From Ectopseudomonas mendocina (lineage in GTDB: Bacteria > Pseudomonadota > Gammaproteobacteria > Pseudomonadales > Pseudomonadaceae): DNA of 64,000 bases. The stretch is taken from NCBI RefSeq assembly GCF_016008875.1, contig NZ_JADTQG010000007.1:62001-126000 (forward strand). Reading direction: 5' to 3'. Shown here piece by piece: positions 10,907-19,966 of this stretch; within the stretch, counting starts at the first letter, position 1, and the number at the start of each line of letters is the position of its first letter. The position numbers and the translations under genes were made by a program. The notes under the pieces were generated by a model. It had not been told where the DNA came from and did not search any database. It worked only from the letters and a program-made list of their open reading frames with translations.

Positions 10907-11836
10907 TCACACGCCCCGCTCACGGAGAAAGCCCACCACACGGGCGATGGCGTAATCCGCAGCGCGCAGCACGCCGACATGCGCCTGGAATACGTGCCAC
11001 AACCCCGGATAGCGTTCCAGACGCACAGTCACCCCGGCCGCCTTGGCGCGCTCGGCCAGGCGCAAGCTGTCATTGAGCAGCAACTCGTCTTCGCCCACCT
11101 GGATCAACGTCGGCGGCAAGCGGCTGAGATCGGCGAACAGTGGTGACATGCCCGGGTCGTTGCGCGGCAGGCCGGGCGGGCAGTAGAGCTCGGCGGCCTG
11201 TTCGATCCAGCGCGGGTGAATCAACGGATCGCCGGCGGGCGGCTCTTGCATGTGCTCGCCAGTGAAATCGGTGGCCGGCGAGAAGCACACCAGCGCGGCT
11301 GGCGCCGGCAGGCCAAGCTCGATGATGCGCAGGCAGCCGACCAGGCTCAGGTTGCCGCCAGCCGAATCGCCACCAATGGCGATCTGCTGCGGCCCATAGC
11401 CCGCTTCCAGCAGCGCCTGGTAAGCGGCCACCACATCATCGCGCGCCGCAGGATAGGGATGCTCCGGCGCCAGGCGATAGTCCAGCGCACAGACCTCCAG
11501 GACGCCGCGCTTGGCCAGGCTGGCGCAGATGCCGCGATGGGTGTCCGGCCCGCCGATCATGAAGGCGCCGCCGTGCAGATAGAGCAGCACGCTGCCGCTG
11601 CTGGCAGGCGGCCGATGCCATTCGCAGCGCCGCCCGGCCAGGGTCGCCGCGCTGCGGCTGATCCCGCGCGGCGTCAGGGTGATAGCGGTGAGCACGCGCA
11701 ATATGCGGCGCTGCGGCCGTACAGGCATCGGCGGCCGCACCAGGCCGCGAAAGAACAGGCGCAGAAAGCCGCGCAACAGGCCGCGCAGCAGCATCTGTTC
11801 GGCGGCCGGGGCTTTGAAATCAGCGGACGCAGTCAT
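10907..11836 (-). CDS. Alpha/beta hydrolase of the hormone-sensitive lipase type
   Basis: A 309-residue serine hydrolase. The HSL-family oxyanion motif HGGAFMIGG (about residue 88) and the nucleophile elbow GDSAGGNL (about 158) are intact. The Asp lies around EDELLLND and the His in LWHVFQAH near residue 285. It probably cleaves short-chain esters. The ATG at 11836 sits inside the last codons of the flavin monooxygenase frame, a 17-base overlap, so the pair forms an operon. A Baeyer-Villiger monooxygenase makes esters or lactones and a neighbouring esterase would hydrolyse them, which fits ketone degradation. Confidence 0.9.
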   Translation of the reverse strand: MTASADFKAPAAEQMLLRGLLRGFLRLFFRGLVRPPMPVRPQRRILRVLTAITLTPRGISRSAATLAGRRCEWHRPPASSGSVLLYLHGGAFMIGGPDTHRGICASLAKRGVLEVCALDYRLAPEHPYPAARDDVVAAYQALLEAGYGPQQIAIGGDSAGGNLSLVGCLRIIELGLPAPAALVCFSPATDFTGEHMQEPPAGDPLIHPRWIEQAAELYCPPGLPRNDPGMSPLFADLSRLPPTLIQVGEDELLLNDSLRLAERAKAAGVTVRLERYPGLWHVFQAHVGVLRAADYAIARVVGFLRERGV

Positions 11837-11951
11837 AGTCGGCAAGCTCCGGAGTGCGGGTCATGAGTCGATAGGTGAAGGTGAAACCCGGCCAGTTATT
11901 GGTGTTTTTGCCGGTAGCGGTCTTGTACCAGCTGTCGCAGCCCCGCTCCTA
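11820..11951 (-). other. Amber codon and untranslated tail of the monooxygenase gene
   Basis: A TAG at 11949-11951 interrupts the monooxygenase frame. Past it the same frame stays open to TGA at 11820-11822 and reads ERGCDSWYK, then a NNWPGFTFTYRL stretch, which is the conserved C terminus of this family. The residue at the stop is expected to be Trp (TGG), one base from TAG. About 43 codons are lost unless the stop is suppressed or is a sequencing error. Confidence 0.85.
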
Positions 11952-13295
11952 TATCGTTCGATGAGTCGCCTGCTGCAGGTTGGCGTTGTAGTTGCGTTGC
12001 ACCGCCGGGCGCAGATCGAGATAGCGCAGCCCCTGCTCGCGCAGCGCGCGCAGACAGCCCAGCACATAGGCGTACTGGCTCTCCAGCATATAGAGAATGG
12101 AGTTGTGGCCAAGGTTGGTGTTCGGCCCATAAAGCAGGAACAGGTTGGGAAAGCCACTGACGCTAATACCCTTGTAGGCCTCGGCGCCGTCCTTCCAGGC
12201 CTGGTTCAGTTCCACACCATCGAGGCCGCGAATACGCATCGGCGCGAGGAAATCGGTGGCAGTGAAACCGGTGCCGTAGATCAGCACTTCGCAGGGATGC
12301 TCACGACCATCGGCGGTGACCAGAGAATGTTCGCGCACCTCGCTAATCGCCGAGTCGACGATCTCGACATTGGCCTGCGCCAACGCCGGGAAGTAGTCGT
12401 TGCTGATCAGGATGCGCTTGCAGCCCATGGGATAGTCCGGCTGCAACCGTGCCCGCTTGCCGGCATCGGGCAGTTGTCGCCGCAGATGGCGAGTGAAGCT
12501 GTGACGAAACAGGCGCATCAGCCAGGGAAAGCGGATGAACGCCAGCGCACGGCCCTCGTGATGCAGGTATTGCAGCAGCCGGTCGGCGCGCTGCCACAGA
12601 GGGAAACGCTGTTTCAGGGCGATCTCCCAGGCGCGGTAGAGACGATCAGGCTTGGCCAGCACATAAGCGGCCGAGCGCTGGAAGAGGTGCAGGCTGGCCA
12701 CCTTCGGCTGGATCTGCGGCACGAACTGGATCGCCGATGCGCCGGTGCCGATCACCGCCACGCGCTTGCCGGTCAGGTCGAGATCATGGCGCCAGCGCGC
12801 CGAGTGAAAGGCCTCGCCGCGAAAATGCTCCAGGCCAGGCAGCTTCGGGTAGGCCGGCCGATTGAGCTGACCACAGGCGCTGACCAGCGCCTGCGCCTCG
12901 ATCACCTCGCCTGCTGCCAGTTCGACCCGCCAGACGCCCCGCTCGGCATCGAATTCGGCGCCGAGCACCTCGCTGTTCAGGCGGATATGCGGGCGCAACC
13001 GGTGTTTCTCCACGCATTGCAAAATATAGGCGTGGATTTCCGCCTGTGGCGCGAACTTGCGCGACCAGTCGTGCTTGGGCTCGAAGGAGAACGAATACAA
13101 GTGCGAAGGCACGTCGCAGGCGGCGCCTGGGTAGCTGTTGTCGCGCCAGGTGCCGCCGACTTCGGCAGATTTTTCCAACAGCAGGAAGTCGTCGTCACCG
13201 GCCTTGCGCAACTGCATGGCCAGGCCCAGACCGGCAAAACCGCTGCCGATGATCAGTACGCGCCAGGGCGCGTTCGTACGGGGGTTGTTATTCAT
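11949..13295 (-). CDS. Flavin-containing (Baeyer-Villiger type) monooxygenase, C-terminally truncated
   Basis: 448 residues as translated; 491 if the amber codon were read through. It has the FAD site GSGFAGLGLAMQL at the N terminus (about 16-28), a second Rossmann motif IGTGASAIQFVPQI (about 176) for NADPH, and the type I Baeyer-Villiger fingerprint pattern FRGEAFHSARW (about 155), matching FxGxxxHxxxW. The known reaction is insertion of oxygen next to a ketone, giving an ester or lactone. ATG at 13295 has GGGGAGA upstream. It is divergent from an AraC-family gene 104 bases away, its likely regulator, and overlaps the downstream esterase gene. Whether the truncated protein is active is unknown. 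Confidence 0.88.
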   Translation of the reverse strand: MNNNPRTNAPWRVLIIGSGFAGLGLAMQLRKAGDDDFLLLEKSAEVGGTWRDNSYPGAACDVPSHLYSFSFEPKHDWSRKFAPQAEIHAYILQCVEKHRLRPHIRLNSEVLGAEFDAERGVWRVELAAGEVIEAQALVSACGQLNRPAYPKLPGLEHFRGEAFHSARWRHDLDLTGKRVAVIGTGASAIQFVPQIQPKVASLHLFQRSAAYVLAKPDRLYRAWEIALKQRFPLWQRADRLLQYLHHEGRALAFIRFPWLMRLFRHSFTRHLRRQLPDAGKRARLQPDYPMGCKRILISNDYFPALAQANVEIVDSAISEVREHSLVTADGREHPCEVLIYGTGFTATDFLAPMRIRGLDGVELNQAWKDGAEAYKGISVSGFPNLFLLYGPNTNLGHNSILYMLESQYAYVLGCLRALREQGLRYLDLRPAVQRNYNANLQQATHRTI

Positions 13296-13399
13296 TGTGG
13301 TCTCCCCGACCCGTGTATGCCGATGAGCAGATGCTACTTGCCGTGACACGCCCCGGTTATGGCATAGTCGGCCAGGGTATTGTGATTTTCGGACAATCT
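13296..13399. promoter_or_regulatory. Divergent promoter region, monooxygenase / AraC regulator
   Basis: These 104 bases separate the divergent monooxygenase and AraC-family starts and should hold both promoters and the regulator's operator. I could not assign individual boxes with confidence. Confidence 0.45.
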
Positions 13400-14419
13400 A
13401 TGTCAGCACCCTGGCCCGCACGACGCAGCATCACCAGCATTCAGCTACTGACCCAGCTAGGCCTCGATCTCGGCCTGAGCCTGGACAGATGCCTGCGCGA
13501 GACGGGGCTCAGCCCCGTGCAACTGGCCAGCCCGAACGGCGAAGTCGAAGCCCGGCGCGAGTTACAGCTGATCGGCAACCTGATCGACGCGCTGCCCGCA
13601 GTCGAAGACCTTGGTCTGCAGGCCGGTCGGCGCTACCACGTGACCAGCTATGGCGCCTGGGGCTACGCCATTCTCAGCAGCGCCACGGTACGCCGGGCCG
13701 CCGAGCTGGGCCTGCGCTATCACGGCCTGACCTACGCGTTCACCCGCATCAGCCTGAGCGTGGATGACGCTGTCGCCAGCCTGCACTTCGACGACAGCGC
13801 CCTCCCCCAGGCGCAGCATGACTTCATCGTGCAACGCGACATGCTCGGCGCCCTGGTGGTGGTACGCGAACTGCTCGGCAGCACGCTGCGATTGCTGGAC
13901 GTGGAACTGCGCCAGGCCGCGCCGGCCGATCTCTCGCCTTTCATCGCCGCCTTCGGCCAGACGCCCCGCTTCGGCGCGGCGGGCAATCGAATGGGATTTG
14001 CCGCCGAGTTGCTGGACAACCCGCTACCGCGGGCCAACCCACAACTGGTCAAGGCCTGCGAGCAACAATGCCAGGCATTGCTGGCGCGTCATCAATGGCA
14101 CCAGGGTCTGGCCGGGCGCGTGCGCGAGTTGCTGCTGCAATCGCCAGGACAGATTGCCGATATGGAGCGCATAGCAGAGCGCCTGCACCTGGGCAGCCGT
14201 ACCCTGCGGCGGCGCCTGATCGAAGAAGGCACCCGCTTCCGCACCTTGCAGGACGATGTGCGCCAGGCCCTGGCCGAAGAGCTGCTAACTGCCGGTGGCC
14301 TGAGCCTGGAGGAAATCGCCGAGCGCCTGGGTTATGGCGAGCTGTCGAACTTCATCCATGCCTTCAAGCGCTGGAAAGGCATTACGCCAGGGCGCTATCA
14401 GCGCGGGGCGGTCGGCTGA
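13400..14419 (+). CDS. AraC-family transcriptional regulator
   Basis: A 339-residue regulator with a large N-terminal arabinose-binding-like domain (about 20-210) of the type found in pseudomonad AraC proteins such as OruR-like regulators. The C-terminal pair of helix-turn-helices spans about 245-335 (IADMERIAERLHLGSRTLRRRL, then the second helix region LSLEEIAERLGYGELSNF). The conserved FKRWKGITPGRYQR closes the domain. Its divergent position points to control of the monooxygenase-esterase operon, probably with a hydrophobic substrate as inducer. The ATG at 13400 has only a weak ribosome-binding site; longer in-frame starts exist but extend into the divergent promoter. Confidence 0.9.
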   Translation: MSAPWPARRSITSIQLLTQLGLDLGLSLDRCLRETGLSPVQLASPNGEVEARRELQLIGNLIDALPAVEDLGLQAGRRYHVTSYGAWGYAILSSATVRRAAELGLRYHGLTYAFTRISLSVDDAVASLHFDDSALPQAQHDFIVQRDMLGALVVVRELLGSTLRLLDVELRQAAPADLSPFIAAFGQTPRFGAAGNRMGFAAELLDNPLPRANPQLVKACEQQCQALLARHQWHQGLAGRVRELLLQSPGQIADMERIAERLHLGSRTLRRRLIEEGTRFRTLQDDVRQALAEELLTAGGLSLEEIAERLGYGELSNFIHAFKRWKGITPGRYQRGAVG

Positions 14420-14423
14420 ACCG

Positions 14424-14606
14424 CTACCCCTTGCGCCGCCCGGTAGCCTCCAGTGCCAGCAAGCGCATATCGGCCTGAGCCAACAGGGCCAGGCGCTCAT
14501 GCTTGTCCAGGCGCTTCCAGCCCTTGATTTCCTGGCGGCTGCGGCCGCAGCCCAGGCAGATGTCCTTTTCGAATTCACAGATCTTGATGCAGGGGTTCTT
14601 GCTCAT
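14424..14606 (-). CDS. DUF1289 small Cys-rich protein
   Basis: A 60-residue protein with the DUF1289 pattern: CIKIC near the N terminus, then CLGCGRSRQEI and WKRL. The four Cys probably bind a metal such as zinc. No function is established for the family. It ends 4 bases after the convergent AraC gene and lies about 96 bases downstream of scpB on the same strand. Confidence 0.85.
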   Translation of the reverse strand: MSKNPCIKICEFEKDICLGCGRSRQEIKGWKRLDKHERLALLAQADMRLLALEATGRRKG

Positions 14607-14702
14607 TGCGTCTCCTAGACCAGGACGGGTCGGATGCAGGCAAGAATAAAGGTCTGGGTAAGCGAGCGTGATTGAAGGATTCGATACCCGGCTTAAACGT
14701 TG

Positions 14703-15491
14703 TCAATGCAACGGCTGATCGCCATCCAGTTCGCTTTCGACTGGCTCGCCCTCGCTCTCCTCGGCCAGACGCAGGTCGTCGAAGTCGGTCTTGAGCCCTT
14801 GTTCCATGTCGTCCAGCTCGGCCAGCAAACTGCGGAAGCTGGTTTCTTCGCGCGGCTCGGCGGTCTCGCCTTCCTCCTGCAACGCCAGGTCGGCGCGCGC
14901 CTGCAAGCCTGCCGGCACTTCGGCGTCGTCATCCAGCGCCAGCTCCGGTTCGGGCTCCAGTTCGCGCAGGGCTGCGAGCGGCGGCAGTTCGTCGAGACTC
15001 TTCAGGTTGAAATGATCGAGAAAGCCCTTGGTGGTGGCGAACATCGCCGGGCGACCCGGTACGTCGCGATAGCCCACCACGCGAATCCACTCACGTTCCA
15101 GCAGTGTCTTGGTGATGTTGCTGTTGACCGCAACACCACGCACGTCCTCGATCTCGCCGCGCGTGATCGGCTGGCGGTAGGCGATCAGCGCCAGGGTTTC
15201 CAGCAATGCACGGGAATAGCGCTGCGGGCGTTCCTCCCATAGCCGGCCGACCCAGGGGGCGAAGCGTTCGCGGATCTGCAGGCGATAGCCCGATGCTACT
15301 TCCTTCAGCTCGAAGGCGCGGCCCTCGCAGGTTTGCCGTAGGATCTCCAGCGCCGCCTTGAACTGCGCCGGCTCGGGCCGCTCGCCCTCTTCGAAAAGCT
15401 CGAAAAGACGTTCGAGCGATTGCGCCTTGCCGGAGGCCAGCAGAAAGGCTTCGAGCAACTGGGCCAGGTCTTTGGGGTCGTTCAGGTTCAT
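14703..15491 (-). CDS. scpB: Segregation and condensation protein B
   Basis: A 262-residue ScpB. The two winged-helix domains characteristic of the family occupy about residues 1-180, with the conserved LLETLALIAYRQPITRGEIEDVRG segment in the middle and a TTKGFLDHFNLKSLDELPPL motif at their end. After this comes a long acidic, probably disordered tail. ScpB dimers bind the ScpA kleisin and regulate the SMC ATPase in chromosome organisation. Its ATG overlaps the scpA stop by 4 bases. rluB, often next to scpB elsewhere, is not in the window downstream. Confidence 0.95.
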   Translation of the reverse strand: MNLNDPKDLAQLLEAFLLASGKAQSLERLFELFEEGERPEPAQFKAALEILRQTCEGRAFELKEVASGYRLQIRERFAPWVGRLWEERPQRYSRALLETLALIAYRQPITRGEIEDVRGVAVNSNITKTLLEREWIRVVGYRDVPGRPAMFATTKGFLDHFNLKSLDELPPLAALRELEPEPELALDDDAEVPAGLQARADLALQEEGETAEPREETSFRSLLAELDDMEQGLKTDFDDLRLAEESEGEPVESELDGDQPLH

Positions 15492-16312
15492 TCGGCACGG
15501 GCTCGGACGTGAATGGCGGCAAACGGCTCATTCTGCACCAGCTCCACCAAAGATTCCTTGATCAATACGAGCACTGCCATGAAGGTCACCACCACGCCGA
15601 GCCGCCCCTCCTCGGCAGCGAAGAGCTCGACGAAAGGCACGAAAGCCCCACCCTTGAGGCGCTCCAGCACTTCACTCATACGCTCGCGGGTGGACAGTGC
15701 CTCGCGGGTGACCTGGTGACTTTCGAACATGTCGGCGCGGCGCAGCACTTCGGCCATCGACAGCAGCACCTCTTCCAGGCTGACGTCCGGCAACAGCTTG
15801 CGCGCCCGGGCCTCGGGAGCGTCCAGCTTGGGTACGGTCACGTCGCGGCCGACGCGCGGCAGTTCATCGATGCCTTCGGCAGCGGCCTTGAAACGCTCGT
15901 ACTCCTGCAGGCGGCGGATCAGCTCGGCGCGCGGGTCGTCCTCTTCTTCCTCGGCCTCGGCCGAGCGCGGCAGGAGCATGCGCGACTTGATCTCGGCGAG
16001 CATGGCGGCCATGACCAGGTATTCCGCAGCCAGCTCCAGGCGCACGGATTTCATCAGCTCGACATAGCCCATGTACTGCTTGGTGATCTCGGCCACGGGA
16101 ATATCGAGGATGTCGATGTTCTGCTTGCGAATCAGATAGAGCAGCAAATCCAGCGGCCCCTCGAAGGCTTCGAGGAAGACTTCCAGGGCATCCGGGGGAA
16201 TGTAAAGATCCAGCGGCAACTCGGTAACCGCCTCGCCGTAGACCAAGGCGAATGGCAGCTCCTGCTGGGCGCCGGCCTGGCTGTCCACGGCTGGCGTGGC
16301 GGTTTCACTCAT
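15488..16312 (-). CDS. scpA: Segregation and condensation protein A (kleisin)
   Basis: A 274-residue kleisin. The N-terminal part carries the family hallmark (FEGPLDLLLYLIRKQNIDI, about residues 48-66) that binds the SMC neck, followed by a KSRMLLPR helix. The C-terminal winged helix (about 200-270) binds the SMC head. It bridges the two arms of the SMC ring with ScpB. I prefer ATG at 16312, preceded by AAGGAG about 10 bases upstream, over a TTG at 16330 that overlaps the trpS stop. Confidence 0.95.
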   Translation of the reverse strand: MSETATPAVDSQAGAQQELPFALVYGEAVTELPLDLYIPPDALEVFLEAFEGPLDLLLYLIRKQNIDILDIPVAEITKQYMGYVELMKSVRLELAAEYLVMAAMLAEIKSRMLLPRSAEAEEEEDDPRAELIRRLQEYERFKAAAEGIDELPRVGRDVTVPKLDAPEARARKLLPDVSLEEVLLSMAEVLRRADMFESHQVTREALSTRERMSEVLERLKGGAFVPFVELFAAEEGRLGVVVTFMAVLVLIKESLVELVQNEPFAAIHVRARAE

Positions 16313-16326
16313 CGGCCGCTGCTCCT

Positions 16327-17541
16327 TCAACGATGGTTCAGGCCCATGGCCATGCGCACTTCGGCCAGGGTGTTGCGCGCCTCGTCACGCGCCCGCTCGG
16401 CGCCTTCGGCAAGAATGCTGCGCACCAGGTCCGGGCTGTCCTCGTAATCCAAGGCGCGTTGCTGCAGCGGCGCCAGTTCGGCCTGCAGCGCCGAACACAG
16501 CGCGTTCTTGCAATCGAGGCAACCAATCGAGGCGTTGCGACAACCGTCGATGACCCAGTGCAACTGCTCGTTGCCGGAATACAACTGATGCAGCGACCAG
16601 ACCGGGCAGCGCTGCGGCTCACCCGGATCGTCGCGGTGCACGCGCGCCGGGTCGGTGGGCATGCGCCGCAGCTTTTCCTCGATCTCGGCATTGCTGTCGC
16701 GCAGAAATATCGCATTGCCGCTGGACTTGGCCATCTTCTGCCCATCCAGGCCGGGCACCCGGGAAAACTCGGTGAGCAGCGGCTGCGGCTCGTTCAGAAT
16801 CACCTTGCCGCCACCTTCGAGGTAGCCGTACAGACGCTCCTGATCGCCCAGGGTGATGCTGGTCTGCTCCTTGAGCAAGGCGCGCGCCGTCTCCAGCGCC
16901 TGGGCATCGCCCTGCTCCTGGTAGGCCTTGCGCAGGTTGCTGTAGAGCTTGCCGACTTTCTTGCCCAGCTTGCCGATGGCGGCCTCGGCCTTGAGTTCGA
17001 AATCCGGCTCGCTGCCATACAGGTGGTTGAAGCGGCGCGCCACTTCGCGGGCAAATTCGATGTGCGGCAGCTGGTCCGCCCCGACCGGCACCTGACCGGC
17101 GCGATACAGCAGGATGTCCGCCGCCTGCAGCAGCGGATAGCCGAGAAAGCCGTAGGTGGAGAGGTCCTTGCCGCTGTGGCGCTCCTGCTGTTCCTTGTAG
17201 GACGGCACGCGCTCGAGCCAGCTGAGCGGGCAGATCATCGACAACAGCAGGTGCAGCTCGGCGTGTTCCGGCACTTGCGATTGCACGAACAGTGTCGCGG
17301 AGCTGGGGCTGACGCCCGCGGCCAGCCAGTCCACGGCCACGTCCATGACGTGCTGGGAAAGCTGGCCGGCATCGGCGTATTCGGTGGTCAGCGCATGCCA
17401 GTCGACGATGCAGAAGAAGCAGTCGTACTCGTGCTGCAACCTGACCCAGCTCTTCAGCACGCCGTGATAGTGCCCGAGGTGCAGACGACCGCTAGGACGC
17501 ATCCCTGACAGCACCCGACGTTCGGAGTCGTTAAGGCTCAA
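16327..17541 (-). CDS. trpS: Tryptophanyl-tRNA synthetase
   Basis: A 404-residue class I aminoacyl-tRNA synthetase. The first signature is LHLGHYHG near residue 21 and the KMSKS-like loop is KMAKSSGNA (about 267). It charges tRNA-Trp in the cytoplasm. It is longer than the compact enzymes of about 330 residues, with an extended C-terminal part that contains a small Cys-containing insert (GCLDCKNALC). The start appears to be TTG at 17541, giving a protein starting MSLNDSERRVLSGMRPSG; a GTG a few codons inside is an alternative. It heads an apparent trpS-scpA-scpB operon. Confidence 0.93.
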   Translation of the reverse strand: MSLNDSERRVLSGMRPSGRLHLGHYHGVLKSWVRLQHEYDCFFCIVDWHALTTEYADAGQLSQHVMDVAVDWLAAGVSPSSATLFVQSQVPEHAELHLLLSMICPLSWLERVPSYKEQQERHSGKDLSTYGFLGYPLLQAADILLYRAGQVPVGADQLPHIEFAREVARRFNHLYGSEPDFELKAEAAIGKLGKKVGKLYSNLRKAYQEQGDAQALETARALLKEQTSITLGDQERLYGYLEGGGKVILNEPQPLLTEFSRVPGLDGQKMAKSSGNAIFLRDSNAEIEEKLRRMPTDPARVHRDDPGEPQRCPVWSLHQLYSGNEQLHWVIDGCRNASIGCLDCKNALCSALQAELAPLQQRALDYEDSPDLVRSILAEGAERARDEARNTLAEVRMAMGLNHR

Positions 17542-17612
17542 ACCGTTCTATCCAAAATCCAGACAAGACCACGGAGTATAGGGTAGCTGCGCCCACAACG
17601 GAAAAGCCGGCG

Positions 17613-18239
17613 TCAGAGATCGTCGAACGGCGTCGGGTCGCCGCATCCGACGCGCAGCACTTCCGGGCTGTCGTCAGCGAGATTGACCACGGTGGACGCT
17701 TCCAGCCCGCCAAAACCGCCGTCGATGATCAGCTCGACATGGTGCTCGAGAATCTGGCGCATTTCGTAAGGGTCGGACATCGGCAGCTCTTCGCCCGGCA
17801 TGATCAGACTGACGCTCATCAGCGGCTCACCCAGTTGCTCCAGCAATGCCAGGGCGATGGGATGACTGGGCACGCGGATGCCAATGGTGCGGCGCTTGGG
17901 ATGCAGCAGCATGCGCGGCACTTCGCGGGTGGCGTTGAGAATGAAGGTGTAGGGGCCAGGGGTGTGGTTCTTCAACAGGCGGAAGGCGGTGGTATCGACC
18001 TTGGCGAACAGGCCGATCTGCGACAGGTCGCGGCATACCAGGGTGAAATTGTGCTTGTCGTCGAGCTGGCGCAGGCGGCGAATGCGCTCGACCGCGTTCT
18101 TGTCGCCAATGGCGCAGCCAAGGGCGTAGGACGAGTCGGTGGGATAGACCACCACGCCGCCGCCTCGAATGATTTCCACGGCCTGTTTTATCAGGCGTGC
18201 TTGTGGGTTTTCCGGGTGAACCTGGAAAAATTGACTCAC
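17613..18239 (-). CDS. yciO: YciO, YrdC/Sua5-like protein
   Basis: A 208-residue single-domain protein very like E. coli YciO, starting MSQFFQVHP and sharing the VYPTDSSYALGC nucleotide-binding loop, the KNHTPGPYTFIL motif and KRRTIGIRVPSHP. These belong to the YrdC fold, which in TsaC/Sua5 makes threonylcarbamoyl-AMP for tRNA t6A37. YciO itself is a related paralog whose physiological role is less certain. The start is GTG at 18239, preceded by GGGAG; the in-frame ATG at 18281 lies inside the upstream gene. Confidence 0.9.
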   Translation of the reverse strand: MSQFFQVHPENPQARLIKQAVEIIRGGGVVVYPTDSSYALGCAIGDKNAVERIRRLRQLDDKHNFTLVCRDLSQIGLFAKVDTTAFRLLKNHTPGPYTFILNATREVPRMLLHPKRRTIGIRVPSHPIALALLEQLGEPLMSVSLIMPGEELPMSDPYEMRQILEHHVELIIDGGFGGLEASTVVNLADDSPEVLRVGCGDPTPFDDL

Positions 18240-18252
18240 GCTTGCTCCCTGC

Positions 18253-19119
18253 TCATGAAGTGACAGCGGATGGCTGTGCATGTTCGAAGCGCTCCCAGAG
18301 CGCAGTCAGGTCATCAGGCAACGGGCGGTACATGCCCAACTCCGACCAATCGCCCGGCGCATGGAAATCGCTACCGACGCTGGCCATCAAGCCAAACTCG
18401 CGCGCCAGAATCGCCAGGCCACCGACTTGTTCGGCCGGCTGCATGCCATTGACCACTTCCAGGGCATGGCCACCCGCTGCCGCGAAGTCGGCTACCAGGC
18501 GTCGACGCTTACTGCGAGTAAAGTCGTATTGCCACGGATGCGCCAGGCTGATCCAGGCCCTGGCCGAACGCAAGGTGGCGACGGTTTCTTCCAGCGCAGG
18601 CCAATGCTGCTTGACGTCGCCCAACTTGCCCGAGCCCAGCCATTTGCGAAACGCCTCGGCGCGATCCCGCACATGGCCGGCACGCACCAGAAACTCGGCA
18701 AAATGTGGACGCGCCGGCGCGTTGCCACTGTCGCCCAATTCCTGTTGGACAGCACGTGCGCCTTCAAGTGCGCCCGGCATGCCCTTGGCAGCCAGGCGTC
18801 GGTCGATTTCCTCGGCACGCTGCCAGCGCCCATGGTGCAGAGCGTCGATGGCAGCGCGCAGCGCGGGAGCTTCCCGCTCGAAGGCATACCCCAGCACATG
18901 GATGGTCGCCCCGCCCCAAGTGCAGGACAGTTCGATGCCATTGATCAGCTTCATGTCCAGGGCGGTCGCCGCGCGGCGCGCCTCATCGAGGCCTTCGAGG
19001 GTGTCATGGTCGGTCAGCGCCAGCAGCCGCACGCCGCGTTCGTGCGCCCGGGCCACCAGTACGGCGGGCGCCAGGGCGCCATCTGAGGCGGTGCTGTGGC
19101 AGTGCAGATCGACAATCAT
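18253..19119 (-). CDS. rnm: PHP-domain 5'-3' exoribonuclease / nucleotide phosphatase (Rnm, YciV)
   Basis: A 288-residue PHP phosphoesterase. The N-terminal motif DLHCHSTASDGAL provides the first metal ligands, TDHDTLEG the next, and SVGSDFHAPG (about 240) the C-terminal Asp and His. The E. coli homolog, RNase AM, matures 5' ends of rRNA, and the family also hydrolyses 3',5'-nucleoside bisphosphates. The gene is 13 bases upstream of yciO and likely shares a transcript with it. ATG at 19119 starts directly at MIVDLHCH; the longer frame would extend into the promoter. Confidence 0.9.
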   Translation of the reverse strand: MIVDLHCHSTASDGALAPAVLVARAHERGVRLLALTDHDTLEGLDEARRAATALDMKLINGIELSCTWGGATIHVLGYAFEREAPALRAAIDALHHGRWQRAEEIDRRLAAKGMPGALEGARAVQQELGDSGNAPARPHFAEFLVRAGHVRDRAEAFRKWLGSGKLGDVKQHWPALEETVATLRSARAWISLAHPWQYDFTRSKRRRLVADFAAAGGHALEVVNGMQPAEQVGGLAILAREFGLMASVGSDFHAPGDWSELGMYRPLPDDLTALWERFEHAQPSAVTS

Positions 19120-19237
19120 GGCGGCGCTTTCGTTGAGATTGATGTTTGTTATTATGCCCCACATCCGCGCCAACGCCGTCGCCGTGTGGCGCAAATGCTT
19201 CACTCCCTCCCCACTTCGACCCTAAATAAGGACTGAG

Positions 19238-19537
19238 ATGCTCTACGCCATCATCGCCACCGACGTCGAAAATTCCCTGGAAAATCGTCTGGCCACCCGC
19301 CCCGCTCACCTCGCCCGTCTGGAGCAGTTGAAGCAGGAAGGTCGCCTGCTGCTGGCCGGCCCGCACCCGGCCATCGACAGTAACGATCCGGGTCCGGCGG
19401 GCTTCAGCGGCAGCCTGGTAGTTGCCGAGTTCGACTCGCTCGAGGACGCGCAGAACTGGGCCGATGCCGACCCGTACCGCGCAGCCGGCGTGTATGCCAG
19501 CGTGGTGGTCAAACCCTTCAAGAAAGTGCTGCCCTGA
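19238..19537 (+). CDS. YciI family protein
   Basis: A 99-residue dimeric alpha-beta barrel protein of the YciI family, starting [17 protein letters not shown] and carrying the conserved His-Asp arrangement (RPAHLARL near residue 26, and AGPHPAIDS). The C terminus [24 protein letters not shown] is typical. AAGGA lies 8 bases before the ATG. The family has a muconolactone isomerase-like fold; catalytic role is unproven. Confidence 0.92.
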   Translation: MLYAIIATDVENSLENRLATRPAHLARLEQLKQEGRLLLAGPHPAIDSNDPGPAGFSGSLVVAEFDSLEDAQNWADADPYRAAGVYASVVVKPFKKVLP

Positions 19538-19578
19538 CGTAGCACCACTCACGCGGCTTTCGCATACAAGGAATCGCG

Positions 19579-19962
19579 ATGCGCACGATCCCGCTGTCCC
19601 TGCTGGTCACCCTGTTGCTGACCTGCGCCTCGCTGCAGGCAGAAGAAGAAAGCCTGCAACCTGCCCCAGCACAGGCAGCCGCAAGCGCTGAGCAGAGCCA
19701 GGAGCTCGAGCAGCGCCTGGCCAAAAGCGAGCAACTGCGCAACGAGCAGCAAGCCAGCAGCGCCGTGCAACTGCAGCGCCTGCGCCAGGAAAACCAACGC
19801 CTGCGCATGCAGCTCAAGGAAACCCAGGCGCAGACCCAGCCACGCCTACTCAGCGAGCATCAGACCTGGTTCGCCCTCGGCGCTGCGCTGAGCCTGGCGT
19901 CGATCTTGTTCGGCGCCCTGCTGCGAGGCTCGCGCAAGACTCGTCGCGAATGGATCAACTGA
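19579..19962 (+). CDS. Secreted coiled-coil protein with C-terminal membrane anchor
   Basis: A 127-residue protein with an N-terminal signal peptide (cleavage after SLQA near residue 21), a Gln/Glu-rich coiled coil (about 35-90) and one hydrophobic span near the C terminus (WFALGAALSLASILFGALL) followed by a basic tail. The layout matches the end of TIGR04211-type SH3-domain envelope proteins, without the SH3 part. It ends 4 bases before the CpxR-like regulator gene, so it is part of that envelope-stress unit. Confidence 0.7.
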   Translation: MRTIPLSLLVTLLLTCASLQAEEESLQPAPAQAAASAEQSQELEQRLAKSEQLRNEQQASSAVQLQRLRQENQRLRMQLKETQAQTQPRLLSEHQTWFALGAALSLASILFGALLRGSRKTRREWIN

Positions 19963-19966
19963 AGCC

